64,000 bases of DNA from Yamagishiella unicocca. Its lineage: Eukaryota > Chlorophyta > Chlorophyceae > Chlamydomonadales > Volvocaceae. Under the pieces are notes generated by a model. The model worked only from the letters and a program-made list of their open reading frames with translations. It had not been told where the DNA came from and did no database searches. Position numbers and translations under genes: made by a program. The DNA lies in the NCBI GenBank assembly GCA_003116995.1, contig BDSL01000013.1:1364001-1428000 (forward strand), read 5' to 3'. This document shows positions 34,801 through 46,398 of this stretch, piece after piece. Within the stretch, counting starts at the first letter, position 1. The number at the start of each line of letters is the position of its first letter.

Positions 34801-35823
34801 TGCTCTGGTTGTGCAGTGCCCATGGGCCGTGGCGCCGGCGCCGCGCTGGCGTTGTGGCGCGCCAAGCGAGGCGTGCCGCTGGACATCACGTGCATGCCCG
34901 GGGTGGAGCTGCTAGGCAGCCGCGAGCGCGAGCTGTGCGCGGCCGTGCGGCTGCTGCCCGCCCACTACCTGGCGCTCAAGGACATGCTGCTGAGGGACTG
35001 CGAGAAGAACGGCGCTATCACCAAATCGGAGGTGAGGGACTCTCGATGGCTACCCATGGCGCGGTTGTAGGGTTGTGACCCCTTGTGAGGCACATCTGAC
35101 GCCCGTGGAGATGCGGGCCAGCGCTCCTTTCCCCATGCACTCGGGCATCGGTGTGCTGGTTAAGCGTGGGAAATCCGAAAGGAGCCGGTATTCATGTGTG
35201 TGGATGAGGAGCGACGGGAGAGAAAGGGCTGGTGTGCGTAGACCAGAGTTCTTGGGGGGGGTCTTTTGGGCGGGTTGCATGGAGTGCTCTGCCGCCCAGC
35301 GACGCATGAGCCTATTCGGTTTGACGATGACGGGCGGGGGCGGGCGGTCCCGGCTGTACGGCGCAGGCTCGTTCCTTCTTCCGGCTGGACCCCGCCCGCT
35401 CGGTGCGCATCTATGAGCTGCTGGTGTCGTGCGGCTGGATCGGAGGCGGGCCCACCAAGGGCGGCGCCGCGGGCGGCAGCCAGATGCGCGCCATCACGGC
35501 CGGCGGTGACACCGAGGGTGAGTGGCTGTTTGGACAATTTGGGGGGCGCCGAGGGGTGGTAGTCGGGCCGGCCTCGGTGACCCATGAACGTCCGGGGAGC
35601 TCAGCCGTGCAGGTAAAGTACTCCATTCCATCCAAATGGGGTAGTCTTTAGGCCTCTAGCCGTTGGGCCTTGAGCCAGCAACATCGAACATGCGTAATGG
35701 TTTTGTAACTCGGTACCTACTTTAAAACTCGCCACCTAGCCTGCACACCTTTGGTTTTGGCTGTTCAGCTACTCTTCTTCCTGCCTTGTAGGCGAGGAGG
35801 TGGACGACCAGGCGGACGACTGA
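28871..35823 (+). CDS. ADA2: Transcriptional adaptor ADA2 (ZZ, SANT, SWIRM)
   Basis: Fifteen exons in phase, 680 residues: 28871-28899, 29109-29215, 29812-29897, 30143-30185, 30612-30745, 31028-31220, 31528-31694, 31920-32072, 32466-32632, 33120-33264, 33747-33866, 34084-34384, 34817-35031, 35367-35517, 35792-35823. The ZZ zinc finger is at about residues 14-58 (LYHCNYCQKDIS, IKCAECKDFDLCLECFSVGV). The SANT domain follows (about 66-118: HPDWGADEEILLLEAIDQYG, NWGGVSEHVGGKTPAQCRQH). The ADA2-specific middle is recognisable (GFHAKRMEFDPEYDNDAE, LDERERRRGFVLDRGLL). The C-terminal SWIRM domain (about 560-640) has LDITCMPGVELLGSRERELC and SVRIYELLVSCGWI. ADA2 couples the GCN5 acetyltransferase to SAGA-type co-activator complexes in the nucleus. 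Gly/Ala-rich linkers lengthen the protein. Intron 2 needs a GC donor (TAG|GCGAGT at 29215/29216) to read SVG-VEIKPHKNTHDY. Confidence 0.95.
34012..34035. repeat. (TTG)n microsatellite in ADA2 intron 11
   Basis: Seven to eight TTG triplets 50 bp upstream of the exon 12 acceptor. Confidence 0.8.
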
Positions 35824-37101
35824 GCAGAGCGCGCAGCGTTTTGTCGCCGTTGCCTGCCTGTGAGGCGCGGATGGCATTGACTGGGCTGTGTAAGGTTGCA
35901 ACGTCAGAGGTCAGCGTAGCGCCTCATTCCAGTTTGATGACATGCCGAATTCGCAAAGGATTGTGACGGATATTGCGGTGTAGGCCTACCAATGTACTAA
36001 GTGGTCATGTGCACGCTCACACTGACGTCTTGAGTGCCACAAGTTTGTGCGCGTGAATGCTTTTTCGGCGATTGGGGACAAGATCAGAAAGACGTATGTT
36101 CCGGCTGGAACCAACGGTTACACAATGCACGTGTAATGATCACATGTTGCGATACCGGCGCGTATGTGGACTGGTCCACGACCACAACAATATATGTACG
36201 TGCAAAACCCATTTCAATCTTCACGAATAGATCAATCTCATCGCATTTTATGCCACTTCCGCCAGCGCCGACATACAACAGCCCCTCCTCCAGCTTTGAA
36301 GAGACGCACTGGTAAACGCCTGGAGGTTGGGCTACCACCTGCGGACATACACCTCGAATGGAAATGTTCCTGAAACTCTTGGATTCCATCCACCTCTCGT
36401 ATTATTAATTAAAGTCATCTATCACTAAAAGAATCGAGAGAGGCACATCAAGTGGCTTCGCTAACTAATCCATGCATGCCATGACACATGAGCAATCCCC
36501 AACTCCCATGACGTTCCAAATACAAGCCTGATAACCATCACCCATCTGTGATGTTGTTATTCTGCGGTGACACCCCGCGCGCCCTCTTATGTGTTTGCAG
36601 GGCACAATGAGCGCCCGCCCAGTCCCAGTTAATTATATGCGTAACAACCCCTCCCCTGGCTGGATTACCGCTCCCGCAAACGCCACGACTGCTAAAACGC
36701 ATGCGCCTCCAATTGCCACCCCACCACTGCAGTGGGGTTGGCAACAGCGCGCATTCGGGCAAAACCACGCGGGACCACTGCCGCCCAGGCCACGGTAGAA
36801 GCCCAGCGCGGCACCGCACAACGTCAACCCACCCCTGTACTGGCATCATATTCACTGGGCAGGCAGGACGAAATGGACGCCCCAAGCGCACCAGGTGGTA
36901 ACGCCCGCATCCGAGCAACGAGCAGCGCCTAACCGATCTGCAGTCAGTAACCGCCTTCTCGGCCCCCGCTCCTCCCAACAACGAAACCTTCCCCAACGTG
37001 TCCCGGCCCACTATACTCAGGCCCGCACGCTGCTGAGCTTTTGACAGCCCAGAGCTCCTCCAGGCCCGCTTCTCCAGCCGAGAAAACCCAAGTCAGGCTG
37101 C
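35824..37101. other. Convergent intergenic region, ADA2 / P4H
   Basis: This 1.28-kb stretch between converging genes is less GC-rich than the genes. It holds both 3' UTRs, and no further gene was recognised. Confidence 0.5.
35889..35893 (+). terminator. TGTAA poly(A) signal, ADA2
   Basis: TGTAA 66 bp after the ADA2 stop codon. Confidence 0.5.
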
Positions 37102-39094
37102 TCATTGCCTGGCGCCCAGGCTGCGGCGGCCGCCGCCAGCGTTGGCCTTGCGCCACGCGTCCTGCGTGCCCTCCGCGCCCGTCTCCACCACCAGGTCGCA
37201 GCGCTTGCAACTGGCCACGCACTTGCCGGGGCGAGCTCGGGAGCCAATCATGAACGTCTCGTTGCGCTCGCACTCGCCAGAGTCGGCCCACTCGGGGCAC
37301 ATCTCGTCTGAGTCCTCGCAGCCCGGGGGCAGGTCCTGCGCCTTGACCTTGGGCTGCGGGTGCTGCTCAATGGTCTCGGCGTGCTCGTTGCCCATGGCGT
37401 AGTGGCCCACGTGGATCCACTTGGCGGCCGACCACTTAATCCCCTTGATGACGGGGCAGGCGGTGTGCAGAGACTTGCGCTCCAGCTCGCCCGTGGGCTT
37501 GATCGAGTGGAACAAGATGGCGGTGCCCTTCCGGGGCTTGGCGGCCAGGTGGTAACGGGCGCACTCGGAGAAGCCCACGTTCTCGCCACCGGGAGCAGCC
37601 ACGTTGGGGAACACAGTCTCGCCACCCTCCTGCGGAAAGAGCGGATCGGGAGGCAGGGGAGAGCGCGGGATGAAAAACGGCGGCGTGGGGACGTGTCGCA
37701 CGGAGGTGGCGGAGGGACACCAGCAAGCGCTGCAGAGCAGGCGGACAGTCCTATGTTGCGCGGAACTAGCCGCTCCACCGGCATTTTCCATATAGCGCAT
37801 GGGATGGCGCAGTTCGGTGCCCCTTCCGCAGGCCCGCAAGCACGCAGCCACGCACCTCAGTGTCAACCAGGTACATCAGCACGGTGGCGTAGCGGTTGCC
37901 GCCGTTCGCGATACCGTCCTTGTGGAAAAAGTAGTCCCACTGAACAACGAGGGGAGGGGCAAGGCGACGTGAGAGACGAGCGCGGTATTGGTACGGTAGG
38001 TACACGGGCGTGAGACGGTCACCTAAGTGCGCTTCCTGGGAGTGTGGTGTATGCCGAGTTACAATCATTTGTAGAATGCATGGGGCGGCGCAGCGTTACG
38101 GTGCGCCGGTATGCGTGGGTGACGTTCATGAACGCCATTGCGGGAGAGGACAAGGACTGCCCCAGACATGCCGGGGCAGTTTCGGGGCTACTCACGTGGG
38201 CGTCGTACTTCTGCTCCTTCTGGTAGCGCAGGACCTGCAGGCCTTCGCCGTTGCCAACTGGCATCATCGTCCAGGCGGCAATACGGTCCTCAATGCGCTT
38301 GATGATCTCGTCCTCGTTTCGCTCCAAAAACACACCAAACGAGGTGCGGATACCGGACGTCGCACTGCCGCCATCGTTTGCGACCACGCCGGACCGTTCC
38401 AGGCGGCGTTCAGATATGGTTACGATATGGTCGGCCTCCTCTGCAGGGCAGCGCAACGAGGGGGAGGTCAGGAGAGGTGCGACCCGACAGATGGCAATGG
38501 GATATACAACGGCAACACAAGAGCCTACAGGAATAAAGTCGGTACGGAATCCACTTGGGATGATGTCATTACACTGGTGTGGTGCAGCTCAAATTGATAA
38601 TGCGAGTATTACAAGGGAAATTTGAGGGGCTTGATGTTGCACGGTTCTAGGACGGTGTCGTCGAGGAACTGCAACGGAACGGCTCACCGTCAGTGAGGAA
38701 GTGCTCGTAGAGGAAGATCCTTGCGTCAGCATCCAAAACCTGAAAAGGGTTCGCAGTGCGCAATACGTTCAGATACTGAGCAGATAATGGGGGGACTAGT
38801 TCACATGTGTGACAACAATCATTCTGCAACGGGCTTACCTTCATTCGGCTTGACCTCATAGCGAGGACGTCTGGCTCGACAATTTCGGGCTTGAAGTCAG
38901 TTCCCATCCAGCCTGCATTTCGAGATTCGGAAAGGTAATGGTTAAGACTGTCGGAACATGCGAGCCAGTCATGCTGAGAAAAAAGCCTCACCTGGAAGAA
39001 TATCTTCATCTGTCCGAGGGTCACGTTGTGCTGCAAGTGCGAGATTGCCCAGAGCTAGGACAATCGCGGCGACGACGAGGACTTGTCGTCTCAT
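37102..39094 (-). CDS. Secreted prolyl 4-hydroxylase with C-terminal ShK domain
   Basis: Six exons in phase, 361 residues: 39094-38992, 38912-38839, 38739-38688, 38440-38196, 37939-37856, 37629-37102. The N-terminus is a signal peptide (MRRQVLVVAAIVLALGNLAL). The catalytic 2-oxoglutarate/Fe(II) dioxygenase domain has HxD ligands in YDAHWDYF (H158, D160), the distal His in SLHTACP (H241) and the oxoglutarate-binding Lys at GIKW (K251). Other P4H motifs are FLTDEEADHIV, RTSFGVFLER, GGNRYATVLMYL and EGGETVFPN. A C-terminal ShK module (about 290-335) has six cysteines starting at CEDSDEMC. Such enzymes hydroxylate proline in secretory-pathway proteins, in volvocine algae chiefly hydroxyproline-rich cell-wall glycoproteins. 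The signal peptide and ShK tail fit an ER/Golgi lumenal site. There is no ER-retention tail. Confidence 0.94.
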
Positions 39095-41683
39095 TGTCAG
39101 GGGGTGCACCAGAGAGAATGGCGAGGACGTAGAACACAGGAATTTAGTAAATTGATTGTATGTGGGTCTGGATAATCTGTGATTTTATGACAATAATTGC
39201 GCTGTGCGGAACAATTTATGGGGGCAATGGGGGGCGTCGCACAACGGATGTCCCCAGGCCGGTACAAAGGACTTCGACCAGGTAGTTAGTCAACCTGTTC
39301 CGATACTTCCATCACGTTAATATGAGTTTAATGTACACAAATGAATCCTCGCGAAGAACAACCTGGCAAGTTGGGTTTGCCAGCAACGCGACTGCCGGTA
39401 CCAACTTTGGTACCGCTGCGCTTCGACTTACGGACTTCCGACAATTCTAACTGATCAACCCCGATTGCAGCAGCATTCATCAACCCCGATTGCAGCAACA
39501 TTCCTTGGGCTCGCTTTGGTTGACGTGTCTGCTCTTAACTCAGATAGGTCACACAAAGTCAAAACTGCGTAGACTGGGGCATTTGAGAACTATTCAAACC
39601 ACAATATCAAATCCTGGTGTGCAGCCTCTCATTAGCAATCTGTGGTAACATAGGGATACTAGGGGAAGCTGGGGGCGGTGGGGGAAGGCGGGGGGGAGTT
39701 GCTAAGCGCGCGTTGCACTATCGACTAGGTGCCCAGTTACAGACGTGCTAACAATGCTGGCGACCATCTGTTGCCCCGCAAGTAACAGTGCAGCTGTGGG
39801 CCGCGCTTCGACCGGGAGTCAAGAGCTACCCGGGCCCGCACCCGGAAGAGGTAGCGACTTGCGGCGTTCACCTGTTACCTTGTCTACAACCTGTTCAGTT
39901 GGAGCCTGAGCGCTTTCGACAACGTACCTTTCAGGCCTGGTGTCGGCCAATCACGGTCAGCCAGGAGAGCACGAGCAGCACGGCCGGGAATAGTGTTGCA
40001 CCTAGTGTCCGTGACAGCCGGAGACTGCTGTGCGCCATGACATGGCTGGCACTCTCCTGCTCCAGCAGACGCTATGCTGCGCACGTCGACACGCCTTGCT
40101 ATTAGCAGCTGCTACTGCCGCTACCGCCGCTGCGCTCAGCGATGATCATGCATGACGACCCAACCATTCGGTGTTGGCGAGTACGGTATGGTAGTTGCTA
40201 CTGTCCAACCCTTCCCTGCGCCCCACCCCCGCGTCTTCCTGCGCGTTAAGACGATACCCTCTGTCGGTAGCCACCTGCGAGTCCAACCACGCATTTCCGG
40301 CTCCCCCAGTCTTCCTCCTTCAGCACGACCTTACCCAAGCGCTGCATCTGGAGGCATTCGGCGGAATCTAGCCTGCCGAGGATCTTGCTAAGCTGTCAGA
40401 TCTTCCGGGTGTGCTACCGTAGCCTGGACTCCTGGGATCGTAAAGGAGACGTACATCTAACCCCATGGGTATACATACATACACTTGGTTAGCTACCATC
40501 TACAGCGGCATACAAAAACTGCCCATCGAGGAGCCGCATCACTGCTTGCAACTGTAATGCGACCATGTTCCTTCCAAGAACACGCCAACCGGCAGCTCTG
40601 CACCATCACCACCGCCACCATCGCCACCCTCAGGCCTACAATTACAGCAACTCCACCCAGGCCTCCATTTGGATTCCTTGCAACTTGCTATCCTCAACTC
40701 CTTCCGACCGCTCCGACGCGCCTAAGGTCCGAATCGGCCCCCATTGGACGCAGGCGAAGCAGCCGCCGGAGTGTTCAACGTCATTCTCCACTGCGACTTC
40801 GAAATCACAATGGCATGAGCCGGCAGCATCACCTGGCTGCTGCAAGCGCCATTTGAGCGATCTGCCTGACTGCGCCTTACTCCTCGGCCATGCAGCCAAC
40901 GTCCGCATCCAGCGACTCCTCCAAGCCCCAACCGCCCCACCGGCCCCTTGCTGTTGCCAGGGGGAGCCAGCACCCAAGTCCCTGCACCCTGCACCAGCGA
41001 CTCGAGACGCCGCTGCCTGCGAGTGGGCCGTTGCTCACACCACCACAACCATAGGGCCCTCGGTCGCCCTTTCCTTACCTCCCCCCCCCCCACGCACACA
41101 TACAAGGTTCAGCGGTACATCGACACACGCCATGTACCTGCCTGCCTACCTACCACACCCAGCCTGGCGCCTGAGGAGCCTGCAGGCGGCGAATGAAGTG
41201 GTGGCGCCGTCGCTTCGCCGCCTGCGCCGCAACCCAGGCCCCCAGCCGTCAAGATGCGTATGCCACACGCGATGCCACACGCGACGTTCCCTGCCGCAGT
41301 CCATTGAACCCACCATGCACATCCGAAACGAAAACAGCTCGAAGCCGAGCAATGCAGCCACCTGTACATAACCCGCGACCGTCGGCGCGCGTGTCAACCG
41401 CGCGCGTGTGTCAACCACCCCACCCGTTTCAATCCTGGCCAGATACCCGGCGCCAGCAGCACGCATTGACCTACTCCCGCCCTTCTGCTCCCGCCCTTCT
41501 GCTCCCGCCCTTCTTCTCCTGCCCCTCTGCTCCTGCCCCGGTGTGACCCTTCGCTCGCTTCCCCGCGCACCCCACCTCCGGGCGGCCACTGCTTGAACCC
41601 TCCGCGCCCCCCCGCCCCACGACTTTCCTAAACGGTTTTTCTCGCGTACAGGGGTCTTCCTTGCAGCGCCCCCCGGCCGGCCC
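39095..41683. other. Intergenic, P4H gene to unrecognised gene
   Basis: The left part is the presumed promoter of the minus-strand P4H gene and is relatively AT-rich. Open frames around 39.8-40.1 and 40.5-41.4 kb show no domain, codon or splice support. Near 41629-41665 there is a copy-like stretch of the dispersed TAAACGGTTTTT...GGTCTTCCT element. Nothing else was recognised. Confidence 0.45.
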
Positions 41684-44600
41684 TCACGGCCACATCGGCG
41701 ACCTCCGCCCGCTAGCCGGCCGCTGCGGGTTGAGGATCACCTCTGCCGCCAGCCGCGCCTGCATCATCGCCGCGCTGCCCGCAGCCGACGTCTGCCGCCC
41801 CCGGGTCGCACTCCGCGGCCTGCCCCCCACCTCGCCGCCGTCCTCTGCCCCCGCCCCTGCCCCTCCTCCCCCTGCCCCTCCTCCCCCTGCCCCTGCGCCC
41901 CCTGCCCCTCCTCCTCCCACCCCTCCTCCTCCCACCCCTCCTCCTCCCGCTCCCGCTCCCCCGCCAGCGCCTGCCGCGACGCGCCCGTGCGGCTGCGCGT
42001 GCGCGCGCACCTCCACCACCTGCAGCTTGCTCAGCTTGGGGTGCGGCGGCGCCGAGTCCTCCAGCCTCCCCATGTAGGTCACCGCGTCAACCAGCTTGTC
42101 CGCCACCGGCGCGATGGAGAACGCCTCCAGCCGCAGCCAGTGGCCGAAGAGCTGCTCGGGGCGGGTGACCCAGGGCAGCAGGTCCACGGGGCTGATGAGC
42201 GGGCCGGGCGGTGCCCCGCGGGGCCCCTGCGGCACCAGCAGCTGCTTGTGCTCGTCGGCGGCGGTGCAGCTGGCAATGCAGTAGCGCCGGGCGACGGGGG
42301 TGCCCGGGGTGATGTCCGTCAGGTAGACGTTGAAGAGCCAGCCCTGCGCGGGGGGGGGTGGAGGGGGGGGGGGAGGAGGGGGGGGGTATGAGAGGGAGCC
42401 CGCAGGTCGGAAGCGCTGAAAAGTATAACCGGTTAGGACACGTTTGGTTCATCAGTTTTGAATTTGCATGCTGGAGGACTTGGTTTAGGCATGCAAAGCG
42501 GGAGGTCGAGTGTCAGGCCCGGCTGGAGGGGAGGGAGGGGAGGGACGGGAGGGACGGGAGGGAGGGGCGGGGCGGGGATCGCGGTTTGAGCTCTGGTTGG
42601 CGGCCCAGGCAGGATAACTCGGTGGGTGGAATATAGCTGTCCTGCTACTGAGCCCCGCTCCTGGTCGGACTCGTGACCCGGCCCCCCTCGCCCCTTCCCG
42701 CAGTCCTTCCCCACTACGGCAACAGAATCCCCAATGGCCGCCCCAGCCGGGCCCGGCCCAGCCCGCCAACCCACCCTGGATCGACGCCCTGCCCTTCTCC
42801 ACCCGCCCTCCCCCGCCCCTCCCCCGCCCTTCCCCCCCTTCCCCTCTCACCTGCACGTCCGTCGTACGTTCCACCAGCGCCGTCAGCTGGTAAAAGTCCG
42901 GCTCGTCGTACGCCGGCGCCGCCGCTGCGCCCTCCGGGCCGCGCTGCGTCAGACGCGTGCGGTCCAGCACCCCCGCCGCGGTGCTGACCTCCAGGGAGGG
43001 CAGGTCGTCGTCGTCGGCGGGTCGCTCCTGGGCCCTGCTGTGCCGCCGCCGCGACGCCGGGGTGGCGCTCATGTGAGGCGAGCCGCTGCCGCCAGGGCTG
43101 CCGGCGCCGCCGCCAGCACCCAGCTCGCCAGTGAGCGCCACAAGCGGATACCGGGGCGGCCGGCCGGGGTCCGGCGCAGCCGCTGCCGCCGACAGATCGG
43201 CGCCGCCAGCTGCGCCGGCGCCGGCGCTGCTGCTCCTCCTCAGGTTGCTTCCCGGCCGCTCCGGATCCGCCTCCGGGTCCGCCTCCTGCGAGCCCCGCGG
43301 GCCCTGCAGCAGGCCCTGCCTTGGAGACCACACGTTCGCGCCCCACTGCACCCGCTTGCTGCCGCTGGGCGTGGTGGCGTCGGCGCCGCCGGCCGCCGCC
43401 GCCGCGTCCTCCTCGCGCCTAATCAGGCTCGGCACGCGCAGCACGGTGCCCTGGCCCGCGATCAGCAGCCCCAGCCTGCGCGAGGGCGCGAGGCCCAGAT
43501 CCAACCCACGGCGCGACCCGTGGGACGTGGCGGAGGCCTCGGCTTCCGCCTCCGCCGCCCCCGCCTCCATCTCCACCCCCGCCTCCGCCAGCCCCGCCGC
43601 GGGGTCGGTCTCCGCCTGCATCAGCAGGTACGCCGCACTGGCCTCCGGACCGAACACCTCCGAGTCACTGATGCGGCTCTGACGCTGGGATGGGCCTGCC
43701 GCTGGACTGGCGCTGCCGCTGGCGTTGGCGGCTGCCCCCCTGCCTACGTGGTCCGGGCTGCCCACCCTGGAGTGCACTCGGCTGCTGCCCGCGCTGACCG
43801 GCCCCGCCGTCGCCTGCTGCGCCAGGTACGCCGCCAGGTAGGGGGACGAGCTGGCGGCGGCAGCGGCGGCGGCGGCGGCGGGCCCGAGGCCACCGGGACC
43901 GGCCATGCCGCCCAGCGCCTCAATGTCCTCGTCCTGGATCTCGTACGGCGTGAGGCCAGCCGAGTCGGCGATCTGGGTCCACAGGGCCTTACGCGCGCCG
44001 GCCAGGGCGCTGTGGCGGCGGCGCGCCATGGTGACGCCGGCGTTGACGGCGGCGGCGGCGGCGGCCGCTGCGGCGGCGACGGCGACGCTGCCGCATGAGG
44101 CGGAGGACACACCGGTCTGGGCGCTGAGGGTGCTCCGGAGGGAGTCCTCCGCCTTCATGCCGCCGCCGCCGCCGCCGCCACCCCGAGGCGGCGACGACGA
44201 CGACGCGCCATGCGTCCGTCTTGGCGACACGCTGCCCTGCTGGCGCCGCTGCGGTGACGACGAGCCACCGGTCTGCCGCTGCCGCGGCGGCGACACACCG
44301 CCCTGCTGCTGCTGCTGCTGCTGGCTAGCGATTCCATATCCAACTCGTGGTGTCTCCGGCCCCGCGACACCACCTGGCGGAGCGGAGAAGGGTCGCGACG
44401 CGGCCGAGCCCCGGCCGGGCGTCAGGAGCTGCGGGCCCACCGGGTCCCGCACCACCAAGCCGTTGGAGGGCCCGTGTTTGGGTAGCGACTGGTGCAGCTG
44501 ACGGGGGTTGACACCAAGCGAGCGGCCGGTGGCAGCGCTGACGGCCGCGGCGGCGGCGGCGGCGCCTGCGGCGCCGTGTGTTGCTGCTTGGCTGGGGGTG

Positions 44601-45697
44601 CTGATGGAAGCAGAGACCCGGTAGGGGGGGGTGGACTTGGGGCTGACGGGCGCCGCGGAGAGCTGGGAGGTGGTGGTGGAGCGCCGGCGCGTGGTGTAGG
44701 CGTGGCCGCCGGCGTTGAACGAGATGGAGGTGGAGGGGGAGCGGGGAGGGGAAGGGGAGCGGGGCGGGGAGGGGGACCGGCGCGAGGCGCGCATCAGAGG
44801 GGCGCCGCTGGCGCTGTTGCGGGCGCTGGCGGGGCGGGCGCTGCCGGGCCGGAGGGCGGGCGGACCGGCGGGGCGGGCGGTGAAGGCGCCGCGTCCCAGC
44901 ATCAGCTGTTGTTTGAGCTGCAGCCGCTGTTGTTGTTGCTGTTGCTGCTGCGAGGGCGCGGACACGGGCCGGCCCCGCCCGCTCGGACCCGCGCTGCTGA
45001 CGCGCGGCTTGGCGGAGCCATAGTAGAGGAGGCGTGCTGCGCTATTGAGCAGAGGTCCGGAGGTCGTGGCCGGGGGGGCCTCAAAGGCAGCCGTGGGGGG
45101 GCCCCTGCCGGCACTCAAGGGGGAGCTAGGCCATGACGGGGAGGTCGGGTCGGGGTTCGCGACACCCCAAGCTTGGCGCGGGGGGCCGCTGGAACTGCCC
45201 GGGGCGTCGGGTCGGGGGGTGACGTTGGCCGAGCCTGCTGGCGTTGTTGACGCGGAAGCGGGCAGCGGCGCCTGGGTGGCTCGCAGCAGGCGCTCCGCCA
45301 GCCGGGAGGTGTGAGTGTTGGCGGGTGCGGGTGAGAGGGTCAGCCGGGATGCCGTCTCCATGGCGCAATTAAGGGCGGCCGCGAGGGCACGCGAGGCGTT
45401 GCCTCGACGGTCGGCAGCGAATGCGGCCGCGGCGGGCGCCCCGGTGCGCGCACCGCCGTCGTGCCTGTCGATGTTGACGATGGCTGTAATGTCGTCGTTC
45501 CAGTCCAGCATATGCGCGTAGCGGTGTTTACGCGATGCTGAGACCGGGCGTTTCTCCGCGCCCAGGTCCGCGGAGGGCCTTGTAGCTGCCGCGGTCCCCG
45601 AGGGCTCATAGAATGCACGTATTCGAGCATCTTCTCCATCAGTTCGGGCAAAGTCGTTAAGGATTTGGGAGTATGTGCGCACTGCTTTGCGAACCAT
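41684..45697 (-). CDS. Unrecognised large Ala/Ser/Gly-rich protein
   Basis: Two exons, 45697-42851 and 42343-41684, join in phase to 1,168 residues. The ATG at 45697 is preferred over an upstream GTG. The first 60 residues look folded (MVRKAVRTYSQILNDFARTD, KHRYAHMLDWNDDITAIVNI). A roughly 800-residue disordered region rich in Ala, Ser, Pro, Gly and Gln follows. The C-terminal part looks structured again: DFYQLTALVERTTDVQ, GWLFNVYLTDITPGTPVARR, LISPVDLLPWVTRPEQLFGH, ADKLVDAVTYMGRLED. It ends in a Gly/Ala tract and a basic tail. No family was identified. The start codon lies 333 bp from the start of the LYR-motif gene on the other strand. The single huge exon is unusual among these intron-dense neighbours. 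Confidence 0.7.
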
Positions 45698-46030
45698 TTT
45701 CACGCCTATAACTCATAGACTCAACTCTCTCACCATCACCTTCGAAGCGAACGATACAATTAACGTAAGAGTTATCTTTAAGGCCTGCTGAATTGCGCGC
45801 GTTGCTGTTTTGGTCGAGAGTGTCGCGACAGGGCTTGATCCCGTACGGGACCGGCGTCACGGCTCCTATGCTACTATTTTGTCAGAATTTTAGGATAGAT
45901 TGCCACGTTAAACTTGTTGGCTGTGTAGGTGCTTCCGGATAAAAACTTCCTTCGACCTCCACGTGTGCGTGAGCCAGCCAATTATCGCGGAGCCGCCTTT
46001 AACCATTCGAAGGCTCACCATGCGGCGTTC
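45698..46030. promoter_or_regulatory. Divergent promoter region, unrecognised gene / LYR gene
   Basis: 333 bp separate the start codons of two head-to-head genes; both promoters and 5' UTRs must lie here. Confidence 0.5.
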
Positions 46031-46300
46031 ATGATTATGGATCCACGCGTGCGCAGCATATATAAGCGATTGATCCACTTGGCCCGCGACTACCCGCGAG
46101 GCATCGCGGAGGCGCGCCAAAAGCTGCGAGCCGCGTTCAAGTCATCCAAAGCCCCCCTCGACGAAGCGATCGCCAAGGGTGACTACGTTGCTCGCGAGCT
46201 CGAGGCCCTGGTCTACCTGCACAAGTACCGCGCCCTCTTCCGGCGGTACGACGACCTCAGGCCCGAGCAGCCCCCCCGTCCCCCCACCGGCCGGCGCTAA
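46031..46300 (+). CDS. LYR-motif protein, ETFRF1/LYRM5-like
   Basis: A single exon encodes 89 residues from the only in-frame ATG (46031). The core RSIYKRLIHLARDYPRG carries the LYR-type motif, and the second half, VARELEALVYLHKYRALFRR, matches the ELEAL...KYRA helix typical of ETF regulatory factor 1 (LYRM5). Length and helix order also match that roughly 90-residue family. In other eukaryotes ETFRF1 binds electron-transfer flavoprotein in the mitochondrial matrix and affects its FAD. LYR proteins in general need the mitochondrial acyl carrier protein. The C-terminus is a short Pro/Arg tail. The stop lies only 98 bp before the ATG of the downstream SET gene. Confidence 0.85.
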   Translation: MIMDPRVRSIYKRLIHLARDYPRGIAEARQKLRAAFKSSKAPLDEAIAKGDYVARELEALVYLHKYRALFRRYDDLRPEQPPRPPTGRR

Positions 46301-46398
46301 CAGAACAGCGACCAGCTCCGGCCGGCACCCTACTCGGCGCCTGACGCCCACGATTCAATAGGCCTGCAGCGCGTCAGGGCTCTCCTAGCGGTCCCATC

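Noticed and set aside
38669..38687. 19-nt micro-intron after P4H exon 3
   Set aside because: A GTGAG...GCAG reading is possible but leads to a stop; skipping to the acceptor at 38441 restores the conserved FLTDEEADHIV sequence.
40565..41371. 268-codon open frame between the P4H and unrecognised genes
   Set aside because: No domain, no splice or codon signal, no poly(A) signal noticed; His/Pro-rich content follows the local CACC-rich composition.
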